This document shows positions 50,158 through 62,300 of a DNA stretch of 64,000 nt, in pieces (the first letter of the stretch is position 1; every line of letters starts with the position of its first letter). The notes beneath the pieces are model-generated. The model was not told the DNA's origin. It saw only the letters and a list, made by a program, of their open reading frames with translations, and did no database searches. Made by a program: the position numbers and the translations under genes. The stretch is from Ixodes scapularis (Eukaryota; Arthropoda; Arachnida; Ixodida; Ixodidae). The stretch covers positions 124,001 to 188,000 of the forward strand of contig NW_024609928.1 in assembly GCF_016920785.2 (NCBI RefSeq). Reading direction: 5' to 3'.

Positions 50158-52530
50158 ATTTGGCCGTTTCCCGTTTCGTCCTTCGTAATTCAACGCCCTT
50201 CATTTGAGCCCGTTCTCCTTTCGCGCTTCTCACTTTGCCCTTCTCAAAACAAGCATTCTCAAAAAGATCTTCTCGCTTTGAGCCGTTGCATTTGGCCGTT
50301 TCCCGTTTCGTCCTTCGTAATTCAACGCCCTTCATTTGAGCCCGTTCTCCTTTCGCGCTTCTCACTTTGCCCTTCTCAAAACAAGCATTCTCAAAAAGAT
50401 CTTTTCGCTTTGAGCCGTTGCATTTGGCCGTTTCCCGTTTCGTCCTTCGTAATTCAACGCCCTTCATTTGAGCCCGTTCTCCTTTCGCGCTTCTCACTCT
50501 GCCCTTCTCAAAACAAGCATTCTCAAAAAGATCTTCTCGCTTTGACCCGTTGCATTTGGCCGTTTCCCGTTTCGTCCTTCGTAATTCAACGCCCTTCATT
50601 TGAGCCCGTTCTCCTTTCGCGCTTCTCACTATGCCCTTCTCAAAACAAGCATTCTCAAAAAGATCTTTTCGCTTTGAGCCGTTGCATTTGGCCGTTTCCC
50701 GTTTCGTCCTTCGTAATTCAACGCCCTTCATTTGAGCCCGTTCTCCTTTCGCGCTTCTCACTCTGCCCTTCTCAAAACAAGCATTCTCAAAAAGATCTTC
50801 TCGCTTTGACCCGTTGCATTTGGCCGTTTCCCGTTTCGTCCTTCGTAATTCAACGCCCTTCATTTGAGCCCGTTCTCCTTTCGCGCTTCTCACTCTGCCC
50901 TTCTCAAAACAAGCATTCTCAAAAAGATCTTCTCGCTTTGACCCGTTGCATTTGGCCGTTTCCCGTTTCGTCCTTCGTAATTCAACGCCCTTCATTTGAG
51001 CCCGTTCTCCTTTCGCGCTTCTCACTCTGCCCTTCTCAAAACAAGCATTCTCAAAAAGATCTTTTCGCTTTGACCCGTTGCATTTGGCCGTTTCCCGTTT
51101 CGTCCTTCGTAATTCAACGCCCTTCATTTGAGCCCGTTCTCCTTTCGCGCTTCTCACTTTGCCCTTCTCAAAACAAGCATTCTCAAAAAGATCTTTTCGC
51201 TTTGACCCGTTGCATTTGGCCGTTTCCCGTTTCGTCCTTCGTAATTCAACGCCCTTCATTTGAGCCCGTTCTCCTTTCGCGCTTCTCACTCTGCCCTTCT
51301 CAAAACAAGCATTCTCAAAAAGATCTTCTCGCTTTGACCCGTTGCATTTGGACGTTTCCCGTTTCGTCCTTCGTAATTCAACGCCCTTCATTTGAGCCCG
51401 TTCTCCTTTCGCGCTTCTCACTTTGCCCTTCTCAAAACAAGCATTCTCAAAAAGATCTTCTCGCTTTGACCCGTTGCATTTGGACGTTTCCCGTTTCGTC
51501 CTTCGTAATTCAACGCCCTTCATTTGAGCCCGTTCTCCTTTCGCGCTTCTCACTCTGCCCTTCTCAAAACAAGCATTCTCAAAAAGATCTTCTCGCTTTG
51601 ACCCGTTGCATTTGGCCGTTTCCCGTTTCGTCCTTCGTAATTCAACGCCCTTCATTTGAGCCCGTTCTCCTTTCGCGCTTCTCACTTTGCCCTTCTCAAA
51701 ACAAGCATTCTCAAAAAGATCTTTTCGCTTTGACCCGTTGCATTTGGCCGTTTCCCGTTTCGTCCTTCGTAATTCAACGCCCTTCATTTGAGCCCGTTCT
51801 CCTTTCGCGCTTCTCACTTTGCCCTTCTCAAAACAAGCATTCTCAAAAAGATCTTTTCGCTTTGACCCGTTGCATTTGGCCGTTTCCCGTTTCGTCCTTC
51901 GTAATTCAACGCCCTTCATTTGAGCCCGTTCTCCTTTCGCCCTTCTCACTTTGCCCTTCTCAAAACAAGCATTCTCAAAAAGATCTTTTCGCTTTGACCC
52001 GTTGCATTTGGCCGTTTCCCGTTTCGTCCTTCGTAATTCAACGCCCTTCATTTGAGCCCGTTCTCCTTTCGCGCTTCTCACTTTGCCCTTCTCAAAACAA
52101 GCATTCTCAAAAAGATCTTCTCGCTTTGAGCCGTTGCATTTGGCCGTTTCCCGTTTCGTCCTTCGTAATTCAACGCCCTTCACTTGAGCCCGTTCTCCTT
52201 TCGCGCTTCTCACTTTGCCCTTCTCAAAACAAGCATTCTCAAAAAGATCTTCTCGCTTTGAGCCGTTGCATTTGGCCGTTTCCCGTTTCGTCCTTCGTAA
52301 TTCAACGCCCTTCATTTGAGCCCGTTCTCCTTTCGCGCTTCTCACTCTGCCCTTCTCAAAACAAGCATTCTCAAAAAGATCTCGCTTTGAGCCGTTGCAT
52401 TTGGCCGTTTCCCGTTTCGTCCTTCGTAATTCAACGCCCTTCATTTGAGCCCGTTCTCCTTTCGCGCTTCTCACTTTGCCCTTCTCAAAACAAGCATTCT
52501 CAAAAAGATCTTCTCGCTTTGAGCCGTTTC
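50158..52530 (+). repeat. Variant region with 78C (CACTCTGCCC)
   Basis: Between about 50.5 and 52.4 kb many monomers read CTCACTCTGCCC instead of CTCACTTTGCCC, a change I did not notice elsewhere. Nearly all are 36A. One monomer near 50630 has CACTATGCCC. The region also contains the combination CTTTTCGCTTTGACC (115T with 125C) at about 51061, 51191, 51721, 51851 and 51965. The last monomer junction reads CCGTTTCATTTGG (52529), a private change. Confidence 0.7.
52270..52398 (+). repeat. 129-bp monomer with 3-bp deletion (second occurrence)
   Basis: The same GATCTTCTCGC to GATCTCGC shortening as at 47390-47518, but on a monomer with 7C, 78C and 125G. The different background favours an independent slippage event, although transfer by conversion cannot be excluded from sequence alone. 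Confidence 0.95.
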
Positions 52531-53190
52531 ATTTGGCCGTTTCCCGTTTCGTCCTTCGTAATTCAACGCCCTTCATTTGAGCCCGTTCTCCTTTCGCGCT
52601 TCTCACTTTGCCCTTCTCAAAACAAGCATTCTCAAAAAGATCTTCTCGCTTTGAGCCGTTGCATTTGGCCGTTTCCCGTTTCGTCCTTCGTAATTCAACG
52701 CCCTTCATTTGAGCCCGTTCTCCTTTCGCGCTTCTCACTTTGCCCTTCTCAAAACAAGCATTCTCAAAAAGATCTTTTCGCTTTGAGCCGTTGCATTTGG
52801 CCGTTTCCCGTTTCGTCCTTCGTAATTCAACGCCCTTCACTTGAGCCCGTTCTCCTTTCGCCCATCTCACTTTGCCCTTCTCAAAACAAGCATTCTCAAA
52901 AAGATCTTTTCGCTTTGAGCCGTTGCATTTGGCCGTTTCCCGTTTCGTCCTTCGTAATTCAACGCCCTTCATTTGAGCCCGTTCTCCTTTCGCCCTTCTC
53001 ACTTTGCCCTTCTCAAAACAAGCATTCTCAAAAAGATCTTCTCGCTTTGAGCCGTTGCATTTGGCCGTTTCCCGTTTCGTCCTTCGTAATTCAACGCCCT
53101 TCATTTGAGCCCGTTCTCCTTTCGCGCTTCTCACTTTGCCCTTCTCAAAACAAGCATTCTCAAAAAGATCTTTTCGCTTTGAGCCGTTGC

Positions 53191-54906
53191 ATTTGGCCGT
53201 TTCCCGTTTCGTCCTTCGTAATTCAACGCCCTTCATTTGAGCCCGTTCTCCTTTCGCCCTTCTCACTTTGCCCGTCTCAAAACAAGCATTCTCAAAAAGA
53301 TCTTCTCGCTTTGAGCCGTTGCATTTGGCCGTTTCCCGTTTCGTCCTTCGTAATTCAACGCCCTTCATTTGAGCCCGTTCTCCTTTCGCCCTTCTCACTT
53401 TGCCCTTCTCAAAACAAGCATTCTCAAAAAGATCTTTTCGCTTTGAGCCGTTGCATTTGGCCGTTTCCCGTTTCGTCCTTCGTAATTCAACGCCCTTCAT
53501 TTGAGCCCGTTCTCCTTTCGCCCTTCTCACTTTGCCCTTCTCAAAACAAGCATTCTCAAAAAGATCTTCTCGCTTTGAGCCGTTGCATTTGGCCGTTTCC
53601 CGTTTCGTCCTTCGTAATTCAACGCCCTTCACTTGAGCCCGTTCTCCTTTCGCCCATCTCACTTTGCCCTTCTCAAAACAAGCATTCTCAAAAAGATCTT
53701 TTCGCTTTGAGCCGTTGCATTTGGCCGTTTCCCGTTTCGTCCTTCGTAATTCAACGCCCTTCATTTGAGCCCGTTCTCCTTTCGCCGTTCTCACTTTGCC
53801 CTTCTCAAAACAAGCATTCTCAAAAAGATCTTTTCGCTTTGAGCCGTTGCATTTGGCCGTTTCCCGTTTCGTCCTTCGTAATTCAACGCCCTTCACTTGA
53901 GCCCGTTCTCCTTTCGCCCATCTCACTTTGCCCTTCTCAAAACAAGCATTCTCAAAAAGATCTTTTCGCTTTGAACCGTTGCATTTGGCCGTTTCCCGTT
54001 TCGTCCTTCGTAATTCAACGCCCTTCATTTGAGCCCGTTCTCCTTTCGCCCTTCTCACTTTGCCCTTCTCAAAACAAGCATTCTCAAAAAGATCTTCTCG
54101 CTTTGAGCCGTTGCATTTGGCCGTTTCCCGTTTCGTCCTTCGTAATTCAACGCCCTTCATTTGAGCCCGTTCTCCTTTCGCGCTGCTCACTTTGCCCTTC
54201 TCAAAACAAGCATTCTCAAAAAGATCTTTTCGCTTTGAGCCGTTGCATTTGGCCGTTTCCCGTTTCGTCCTTCGTAATTCAACGCCCTTCATTTGAGCCC
54301 GTTCTCCTTTCGCGCTTCTCACTTTGCCCTTCTCAAAACAAGCATTCTCAAAAAGATCTTCTCGCTTTGAGCCGTTGCATTTGGCCGTTTCCCGTTTCGT
54401 CCTTCGTAATTCAACGCCCTTCATTTGAGCCCGTTCTCCTTTCGCCCTTCTCACTTTGGCCTTCTCAAAACAAGCATTCTCAAAAAGATCTTTTCGCTTT
54501 GAGCCGTTGCATTTGGCCGTTTCCCGTTTCGTCCTTCGTAATTCAACGCCCTTCATTTGAGCCCGTTCTCCTTTCGCCCTTCTCACTTTGCCCTTCTCAA
54601 AACAAGCATTCTCAAAAAGATCTTCTCGCTTTGAGCCGTTGCATTTGGCCGTTTCCCGTTTCGTCCTTCGTAATTCAACGCCCTTCATTTGAGCCCGTTC
54701 TCCTTTCGCGCTGCTCACTTTGCCCTTCTCAAAACAAGCATTCTCAAAAAGATCTTTTCGCTTTGAGCCGTTGCATTTGGACGTTTCCCGTTTCGTCCTT
54801 CGTAATTCAACGCCCTTCATTTGAGCCCGTTCTCCTTTCGCCCTTCTCGCTTTGCCCTTCTCAAAACAAGCATTCTCAAAAAGATCTTTTCGCTTTGAGC
54901 CGTTGC
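53191..54906 (+). repeat. Higher-order repeat F, copy 1 (13 monomers, 1716 bp)
   Basis: Thirteen monomers with a specific order of 68C, 71G (CGCTGCTCAC), 46C (TTCACTTGAG with CGCCCATCTC) and 115T. Rare markers recur exactly 1716 bp later: CCCGTCTC (53274 and 54990), TTTGAACCG (53971 and 55687) and ACTTTGGCC (54458 and 56174). The first monomer differs from its partner at site 7, and the last carries a private CTCGCTTTGCC change. Confidence 0.87.
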
Positions 54907-56622
54907 ATTTGGACGTTTCCCGTTTCGTCCTTCGTAATTCAACGCCCTTCATTTGAGCCCGTTCTCCTTTCGCCCTTCTCACTTTGCCCGTCTCAAAACA
55001 AGCATTCTCAAAAAGATCTTCTCGCTTTGAGCCGTTGCATTTGGCCGTTTCCCGTTTCGTCCTTCGTAATTCAACGCCCTTCATTTGAGCCCGTTCTCCT
55101 TTCGCCCTTCTCACTTTGCCCTTCTCAAAACAAGCATTCTCAAAAAGATGTTTTCGCTTTGAGCCGTTGCATTTGGCCGTTTCCCGTTTCGTCCTTCGTA
55201 ATTCAACGCCCTTCATTTGAGCCCGTTCTCCTTTCGCCCTTCTCACTTTGCCCTTCTCAAAACAAGCATTCTCAAAAAGATCTTCTCGCTTTGAGCCGTT
55301 GCATTTGGCCGTTTCCCGTTTCGTCCTTCGTAATTCAACGCCCTTCACTTGAGCCCGTTCTCCTTTCGCCCATCTCACTTTGCCCTTCTCAAAACAAGCA
55401 TTCTCAAAAAGATCTTTTCGCTTTGAGCCGTTGCATTTGGCCGTTTCCCGTTTCGTCCTTCGTAATTCAACGCCCTTCATTTGAGCCCGTTCTCCTTTCG
55501 CCGTTCTCACTTTGCCCTTCTCAAAACAAGCATTCTCAAAAAGATCTTTTCGCTTTGAGCCGTTGCATTTGGCCGTTTCCCGTTTCGTCCTTCGTAATTC
55601 AACGCCCTTCACTTGAGCCCGTTCTCCTTTCGCCCATCTCACTTTGCCCTTCTCAAAACAAGCATTCTCAAAAAGATCTTTTCGCTTTGAACCGTTGCAT
55701 TTGGCCGTTTCCCGTTTCGTCCTTCGTAATTCAACGCCCTTCATTTGAGCCCGTTCTCCTTTCGCCCTTCTCACTTTGCCCTTCTCAAAACAAGCATTCT
55801 CAAAAAGATCTTCTCGCTTTGAGCCGTTGCATTTGGCCGTTTCCCGTTTCGTCCTTCGTAATTCAACGCCCTTCATTTGAGCCCGTTCTCCTTTCGCGCT
55901 GCTCACTTTGCCCTTCTCAAAACAAGCATTCTCAAAAAGATCTTTTCGCTTTGAGCCGTTGCATTTGGCCGTTTCCCGTTTCGTCCTTCGTAATTCAACG
56001 CCCTTCATTTGAGCCCGTTCTCCTTTCGCGCTTCTCACTTTGCCCTTCTCAAAACAAGCATTCTCAAAAAGATCTTCTCGCTTTGAGCCGTTGCATTTGG
56101 CCGTTTCCCGTTTCGTCCTTCGTAATTCAACGCCCTTCATTTGAGCCCGTTCTCCTTTCGCCCTTCTCACTTTGGCCTTCTCAAAACAAGCATTCTCAAA
56201 AAGATCTTTTCGCTTTGAGCCGTTGCATTTGGCCGTTTCCCGTTTCGTCCTTCGTAATTCAACGCCCTTCATTTGAGCCCGTTCTCCTTTCGCCCTTCTC
56301 ACTTTGCCCTTCTCAAAACAAGCATTCTCAAAAAGATCTTCTCGCTTTGAGCCGTTGCATTTGGCCGTTTCCCGTTTCGTCCTTCGTAATTCAACGCCCT
56401 TCATTTGAGCCCGTTCTCCTTTCGCGCTGCTCACTTTGCCCTTCTCAAAACAAGCATTCTCAAAAAGATCTTTTCGCTTTGAGCCGTTGCATTTGGACGT
56501 TTCCCGTTTCGTCCTTCGTAATTCAACGCCCTTCATTTGAGCCCGTTCTCCTTTCGCCCTTCTCACTTTGCCCTTCTCAAAACAAGCATTCTCAAAAAGA
56601 TCTTCTCGCTTTGAGCCGTTGC
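54907..56622 (+). repeat. Higher-order repeat F, copy 2 (13 monomers, 1716 bp)
   Basis: Directly follows copy 1 and reproduces the order of variants in all thirteen monomers. Private differences are 7A in the first monomer, AAAGATGTTTTCG near 55149 in the second, and 115C in the last. The few differences indicate a young tandem duplication. Confidence 0.87.
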
Positions 56623-56754
56623 ATTTGGCCGTTTCCCGTTTCGTCCTTCGTAATTCAACGCCCTTCATTTGAGCCCGTTCTCCTTTCGCGCTGCTCACTT
56701 TGCCCTTCTCAAAACAAGCATTCTCAAAAAGATCTTTTCGCTTTGAGCCGTTGC

Positions 56755-57942
56755 ATTTGGACGTTTCCCGTTTCGTCCTTCGTAATTCAACGCCCTTCAT
56801 TTGAGCCCGTTCTCCTTTCGCGCTGCTCACTTTGCCCTTCTCAAAACAAGCATTCTCAAAAAGATCTTTTCGCTTTGAGCCGTTGCATTTGGCCGTTTCC
56901 CGTTTCGTCCTTCGTAATTCAACGCCCTTCATTTGAGCCCGTTCTCCTTTCGCCCTTCTCACTTTGCCCTTCTCAAAACAAGCATTCTCAAAAAGATCTT
57001 TTCGCTTTGAGCCGTTGCATTTGGCCGTTTCCCGTTTCGTCCTTCGTAATTCAACGCCCTTCATTTGAGCCCGTTCTCCTTTCGCCCTTCTCACTTTGCC
57101 CTTCTCAAAACAAGCATTCTCAAAAAGATCTTTTCGCTTTGAGCCGTTGCATTTGGCCGTTTCCCGTTTCGTCCTTCGTAATTCAACGCCCTTCATTTGA
57201 GCCCGTTCTCCTTTCGCCCTTCTCACTTTGCCCTTCTCAAAACAAGCATTCTCAAAAAGATCTTTTCGCTTTGAGCCGTTGCATTTGGACGTTTCCCGTT
57301 TCGTCCTTCGTAATTCAACGCCCTTCATTTGAGCCCGTTCTCCTTTCGCGCTGCTCACTTTGCCCTTCTCAAAACAAGCATTCTCAAAAAGATCTTTTCG
57401 CTTTGAGCCGTTGCATTTGGCCGTTTCCCGTTTCGTCCTTCGTAATTCAACGCCCTTCATTTGAGCCCGTTCTCCTTTCGCCCTTCTCACTTTGCCCTTC
57501 TCAAAACAAGCATTCTCAAAAAGATCTTTTCGCTTTGAGCCGTTGCATTTGGCCGTTTCCCGTTTCGTCCTTCGTAATTCAACGCCCTTCATTTGAGCCC
57601 GTTCTCCTTTCGCCCTTCTCACTTTGCCCTTCTCAAAACAAGCATTCTCAAAAAGATCTTTTCGCTTTGAGCCGTTGCATTTGGCCGTTTCCCGTTTCGT
57701 CCTTCGTAATTCAACGCCCTTCATTTGAGCCCGTTCTCCTTTCGCCCTTCTCACTTTGCCCTTCTCAAAACAAGCATTCTCAAAAAGATCTTTTCGCTTT
57801 GAGCCGTTGCATTTGGACGTTTCCCGTTTCGTCCTTCGTAATTCAACGCCCTTCATTTGAGCCCGTTCTCCTTTCGCGCTGCTCACTTTGCCCTTCTCAA
57901 AACAAGCATTCTCAAAAAGATCTTTTCGCTTTGAGCCGTTGC
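56755..57942 (+). repeat. Tetrameric higher-order repeat (528 bp), two units and a start of a third
   Basis: One monomer with 7A and 71G is followed by three 68C monomers; all have 115T. The 7A base lies at 56761, 57289 and 57817, exactly 528 bp apart. The third unit begins but continues with a plain monomer at 57943. It differs in composition from the tetramer at 34.2-36.2 kb. Confidence 0.8.
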
Positions 57943-59394
57943 ATTTGGCCGTTTCCCGTTTCGTCCTTCGTAATTCAACGCCCTTCATTTGAGCCCGTTC
58001 TCCTTTCGCGCTTCTCACTTTGCCCTTCTCAAAACAAGCATTCTCAAAAAGATCTTTTCGCTTTGAGCCGTTGCATTTGGCCGTTTCCCGTTTCGTCCTT
58101 CGTAATTCAACGCCCTTCATTTGAGCCCGTTCTCCTTTCGCCCTTCTCACTTTGCCCTTCTCAAAACAAGCATTCTCAAAAAGATCTTTTCGCTTTGAGC
58201 CGTTGCATTTGGCCGTTTCCCGTTTCGTCCTTCGTAATTCAACGCCCTTCATTTGAGCCCGTTCTCCTTTCGCCCTTCTCACTTTGCCCTTCTCAAAACA
58301 AGCATTCTCAAAAAGATCTTCTCGCTTTGAGCCGTTGCATTTGGCCGTTTCCCGTTTCGTCCTTCGTAATTCAACGCCCTTCATTTGAGCCCGTTCTCCT
58401 TTCGCGCTGCTCACTTTGCCCTTCTCAAAACAAGCATTCTCAAAAAGATCTTTTCGCTTTGAGCCGTTGCATTTGGACGTTTCCCGTTTCGTCCTTCGTA
58501 ATTCAACGCCCTTCATTTGAGCCCGTTCTCCTTTCGCGCTGCTCACTTTGCCCTTCTCAAAACAAGCATTCTCAAAAAGATCTTCTCGCTTTGAGCCGTT
58601 GCATTTGGCCGTTTCCCGTTTCGTCCTTCGTAATTCAACGCCCTTCATTTGAGCCCGTTCTCCTTTCGCCCTTCTCACTTTGCCCTTCTCAAAACAAGCA
58701 TTCTCAAAAAGATCTTCTCGCTTTGAGCCGTTGCATTTGGCCGTTTCCCGTTTCGTCCTTCGTAATTCAACGCCCTTCATTTGAGCCCGTTCTCCTTTCG
58801 CGCTGCTCACTTTGCCCTTCTCAAAACAAGCATTCTCAAAAAGATCTTTTCGCTTTGAGCCGTTGCATTTGGCCGTTTCCCGTTTCGTCCTTCGTAATTC
58901 AACGCCCTTCATTTGAGCCCGTTCTCCTTTCGCGCTGCTCACTTTGCCCTTCTCAAAACAAGCATTCTCAAAAAGATCTTTTCGCTTTGAGCCGTTGCAT
59001 TTGGCCGTTTCCCGTTTCGTCCTTCGTAATTCAACGCCCTTCATTTGAGCCCGTTCTCCTTTCGCGCTGCTCACTTTGCCCTTCTCAAAACAAGCATTCT
59101 CAAAAAGATCTTTTCGCTTTGAGCCGTTGCATTTGGCCGTTTCCCGTTTCGTCCTTCGTAATTCAACGCCCTGCATTTGAGCCCGTTCTCCTTTCGCGCT
59201 GCTCACTTTGCCCTTCTCAAAACAAGCATTCTCAAAAAGATCTTTTCGCTTTGAGCCGTTGCATTTGGACGTTTCCCGTTTCGTCCTTCGTAATTCAACG
59301 CCCTTCATTTGAGCCCGTTCTCCTTTCGCGCTTCTCACTTTGCCCTTCTCAAAACAAGCATTCTCAAAAAGATCTTCTCGCTTTGAGCCGTTGC

Positions 59395-62300
59395 ATTTGG
59401 CCGTTTCCCGTTTCGTCCTTCGTAATTCAACGCCCTTCATTTGAGCCCGTTCTCCTTTCGCCCTTCTCACTTTGCCCTTCTCAAAACAAGCATTCTCAAA
59501 AAGATCTTTTCGCTTTGAGCCGTTGCATTTGGCCGTTTCCCGTTTCGTCCTTCGTAATTCAACGCCCTTCATTTGAGCCCGTTCTCCTTTCGCCCTTCTC
59601 ACTTTGCCCTTCTCAAAACAAGCATTCTCAAAAAGATCTTCTCGCTTTGAGCCGTTGCATTTGGCCGTTTCACGTTTCGTCCTTCGTAATTCAACGCCCT
59701 TCATTTGAGCCCGTTCTCCTTTCGCGCTTCTCACTTTGCCCTTCTCAAAACAAGCATTCTCAAAAAGATCTTCTCGCTTTGAGCCGTTGCATTTGGCCGT
59801 TTCCCGTTTCGTCCTTCGTAATTCAACGCCCTTCATTTGAGCCCGTTCTCCTTTCGCGCTTCTCACTTTGCCCTTCTCAAAACAAGCATTCTCAAAAAGA
59901 TCTTCTCGCTTTGAGCCGTTGCATTTGGACGTTTCCCGTTTCGTCCTTCGTAATTCAACGCCCTTCATTTGAGCCCGTTCTCCTTTCGCGCTTCTCACTT
60001 TGCCCTTCTCAAAACAAGCATTCTCAAAAAGATCTTCTCGCTTTGACCCGTTGCATTTGGCCGTTTCCCGTTTCGTCCTTCGTAATTCAACGCCCTTCAT
60101 TTGAGCCCGTTCTCCTTTCGCGCTTCTCACTTTGCCCTTCTCAAAACAAGCATTCTCAAAAAGATCTTCTCGCTTTGACCCGTTGCATTTGGCCGTTTCC
60201 CGTTTCGTCCTTCGTAATTCACCGCCCTTCATTTGAGCCCGTTCTCCTTTCGCGCTTCTCACTTTGCCCTTCTCAAAACAAGCATTCTCAAAAAGATCTT
60301 CTCGCTTTGACCCGTTGCATTTGGCCGTTTCCCGTTTCGTCCTTCGTAATTCAACGCCCTTCATTTGAGCCCGTTCTCCTTTCGCGCTTCTCACTTTGCC
60401 CTTCTCAAAAGAAGCATTCTCAAAAAGATCTTCTCGCTTTGACCCGTTGCATTTGGCCGTTTCCCGTTTCGTCCTTCGTAATTCAACGCCCTTCATTTGA
60501 GCCCGTTCTCCTTTCGCGCTTCTCACTTTGCCCTTCTCAAAACAAGCATTCTCAAAAAGATCTTCTCGCTTTGACCCGTTGCATTTGGCCGTTTCCCGTT
60601 TCGTCCTTCGTAATTCAACGCCCTTCATTTGAGCCCGTTCTCCTTTCGCGCTTCTCACTTTGCCCTTCTCAAAACAAGCATTCTCAAAAAGATCTTCTCG
60701 CTTTGACCCGTTGCATTTGGCCGTTTCCCGTTTCGTCCTTCGTAATTCACCGCCCTTCATTTGAGCCCGTTCTCCTTTCGCGCTTCTCACTTTGCCCTTC
60801 TCAAAACAAGCATTCTCAAAAAGATCTTCTCGCTTTGACCCGTTGCATTTGGCCGTTTCCCGTTTCGTCCTTCGTAATTCAACGCCCTTCATTTGAGCCC
60901 GTTCTCCTTTCGCGCTTCTCACTTTGCCCTTCTCAAAACAAGCATTCTCAAAAAGATCTTCTCGCTTTGACCCGTTGCATTTGGCCGTTTCCCGTTTCGT
61001 CCTTCGTAATTCAACGCCCTTCATTTGAGCCCGTTCTCCTTTCGCGCTTCTCACTTTGCCCTTCTCAAAAGAAGCATTCTCAAAAAGATCTTTTCGCTTT
61101 GAGCCGTTGCATTTGGCCGTTTCCCGTTTCGTCCTTCGTAATTCAACGCCCTTCATTTGAGCCCGTTCTCCTTTCGCGCTTCTCACTTTGCCCTTCTCAA
61201 AACAAGCATTCTCAAAAAGATCTTCTCGCGTTGAGCCGTTGCATTTGGACGTTTCCCGTTTCGTCCTTCGTAATTCAACGCCCTTCATTTGAGCCCGTTC
61301 TCCTTTCGCGCTTCTCACTTTGCCCTTCTCAAAACAAGCATTCTCAAAAAGATCTTCTCGCTTTGAGCCGTTGCATTTGGCCGTTTCCCGTTTCGTCCTT
61401 CGTAATTCACCGCCCTTCATTTGAGCCCGTTCTCCTTTCGCCCTTCTCACTTTGCCCTTCTCAAAACAAGCATTCTCAAAAAGATCTTCTCGCTTTGAGC
61501 CGTTGCATTTGGCCGTTTCCCGTTTCGTCCTTCGTAATTCAACGCCCTTCATTTGAGCCCGTTCTCCTTTCGCGCTTCTCACTTTGCCCTTCTCAAAACA
61601 AGCATTCTCAAAAAGATCTTCTCGCTTTGACCCGTTGCATTTGGCCGTTTCCCGTTTCGTCCTTCGTAATTCACCGGCCTTCATTTGAGCCCGTTCTCCT
61701 TTCGCGCTTCTCACTTTGCCCTTCTCAAAACAAGCATTCTCAAAAAGATCTTCTCGCTTTGACCCGTTGCATTTGGCCGTTCCCCGTTTCGTCCTTCGTA
61801 ATTCACCGGCCTTCATTTGAGCCCGTTCTCCTTTCGCGCTTCTCACTTTGCCCTTCTCAAAACAAGCATTCTCAAAAAGAACTTTTCGCTTTGAGCCGTT
61901 GCATTTGGCCGTTTCCCGTTTCGTCCTTCGTAATTCAACGCCCTTCATTTGAGCCCGTTCTCCTTTCGCCCTTCTCACTTTGCCCTTCTCAAAACAAGCA
62001 TTCTCAAAAAGATCTTCTCGCTTTGACCCGTTGCATTTGGCCGTTTCCCGTTTCGTCCTTCGTAATTCAACGCCCTTCATTTGAGCCCGTTCTCCTTTCG
62101 CGCTTCTCACTTTGCCCTTCTCAAAACAAGCATTCTCAAAAAGATCTTCTCGCTTTGACCCGTTGCATTTGGCCGTTTCCCGTTTCGTCCTTCGTAATTC
62201 AACGCCCTTCATTTGAGCCCGTTCTCCTTTCGCGCTTCTCACTTTGCCCTTCTCAAAACAAGCATTCTCAAAAAGATCTTCTCGCTTTGAGCCGTTGCAT

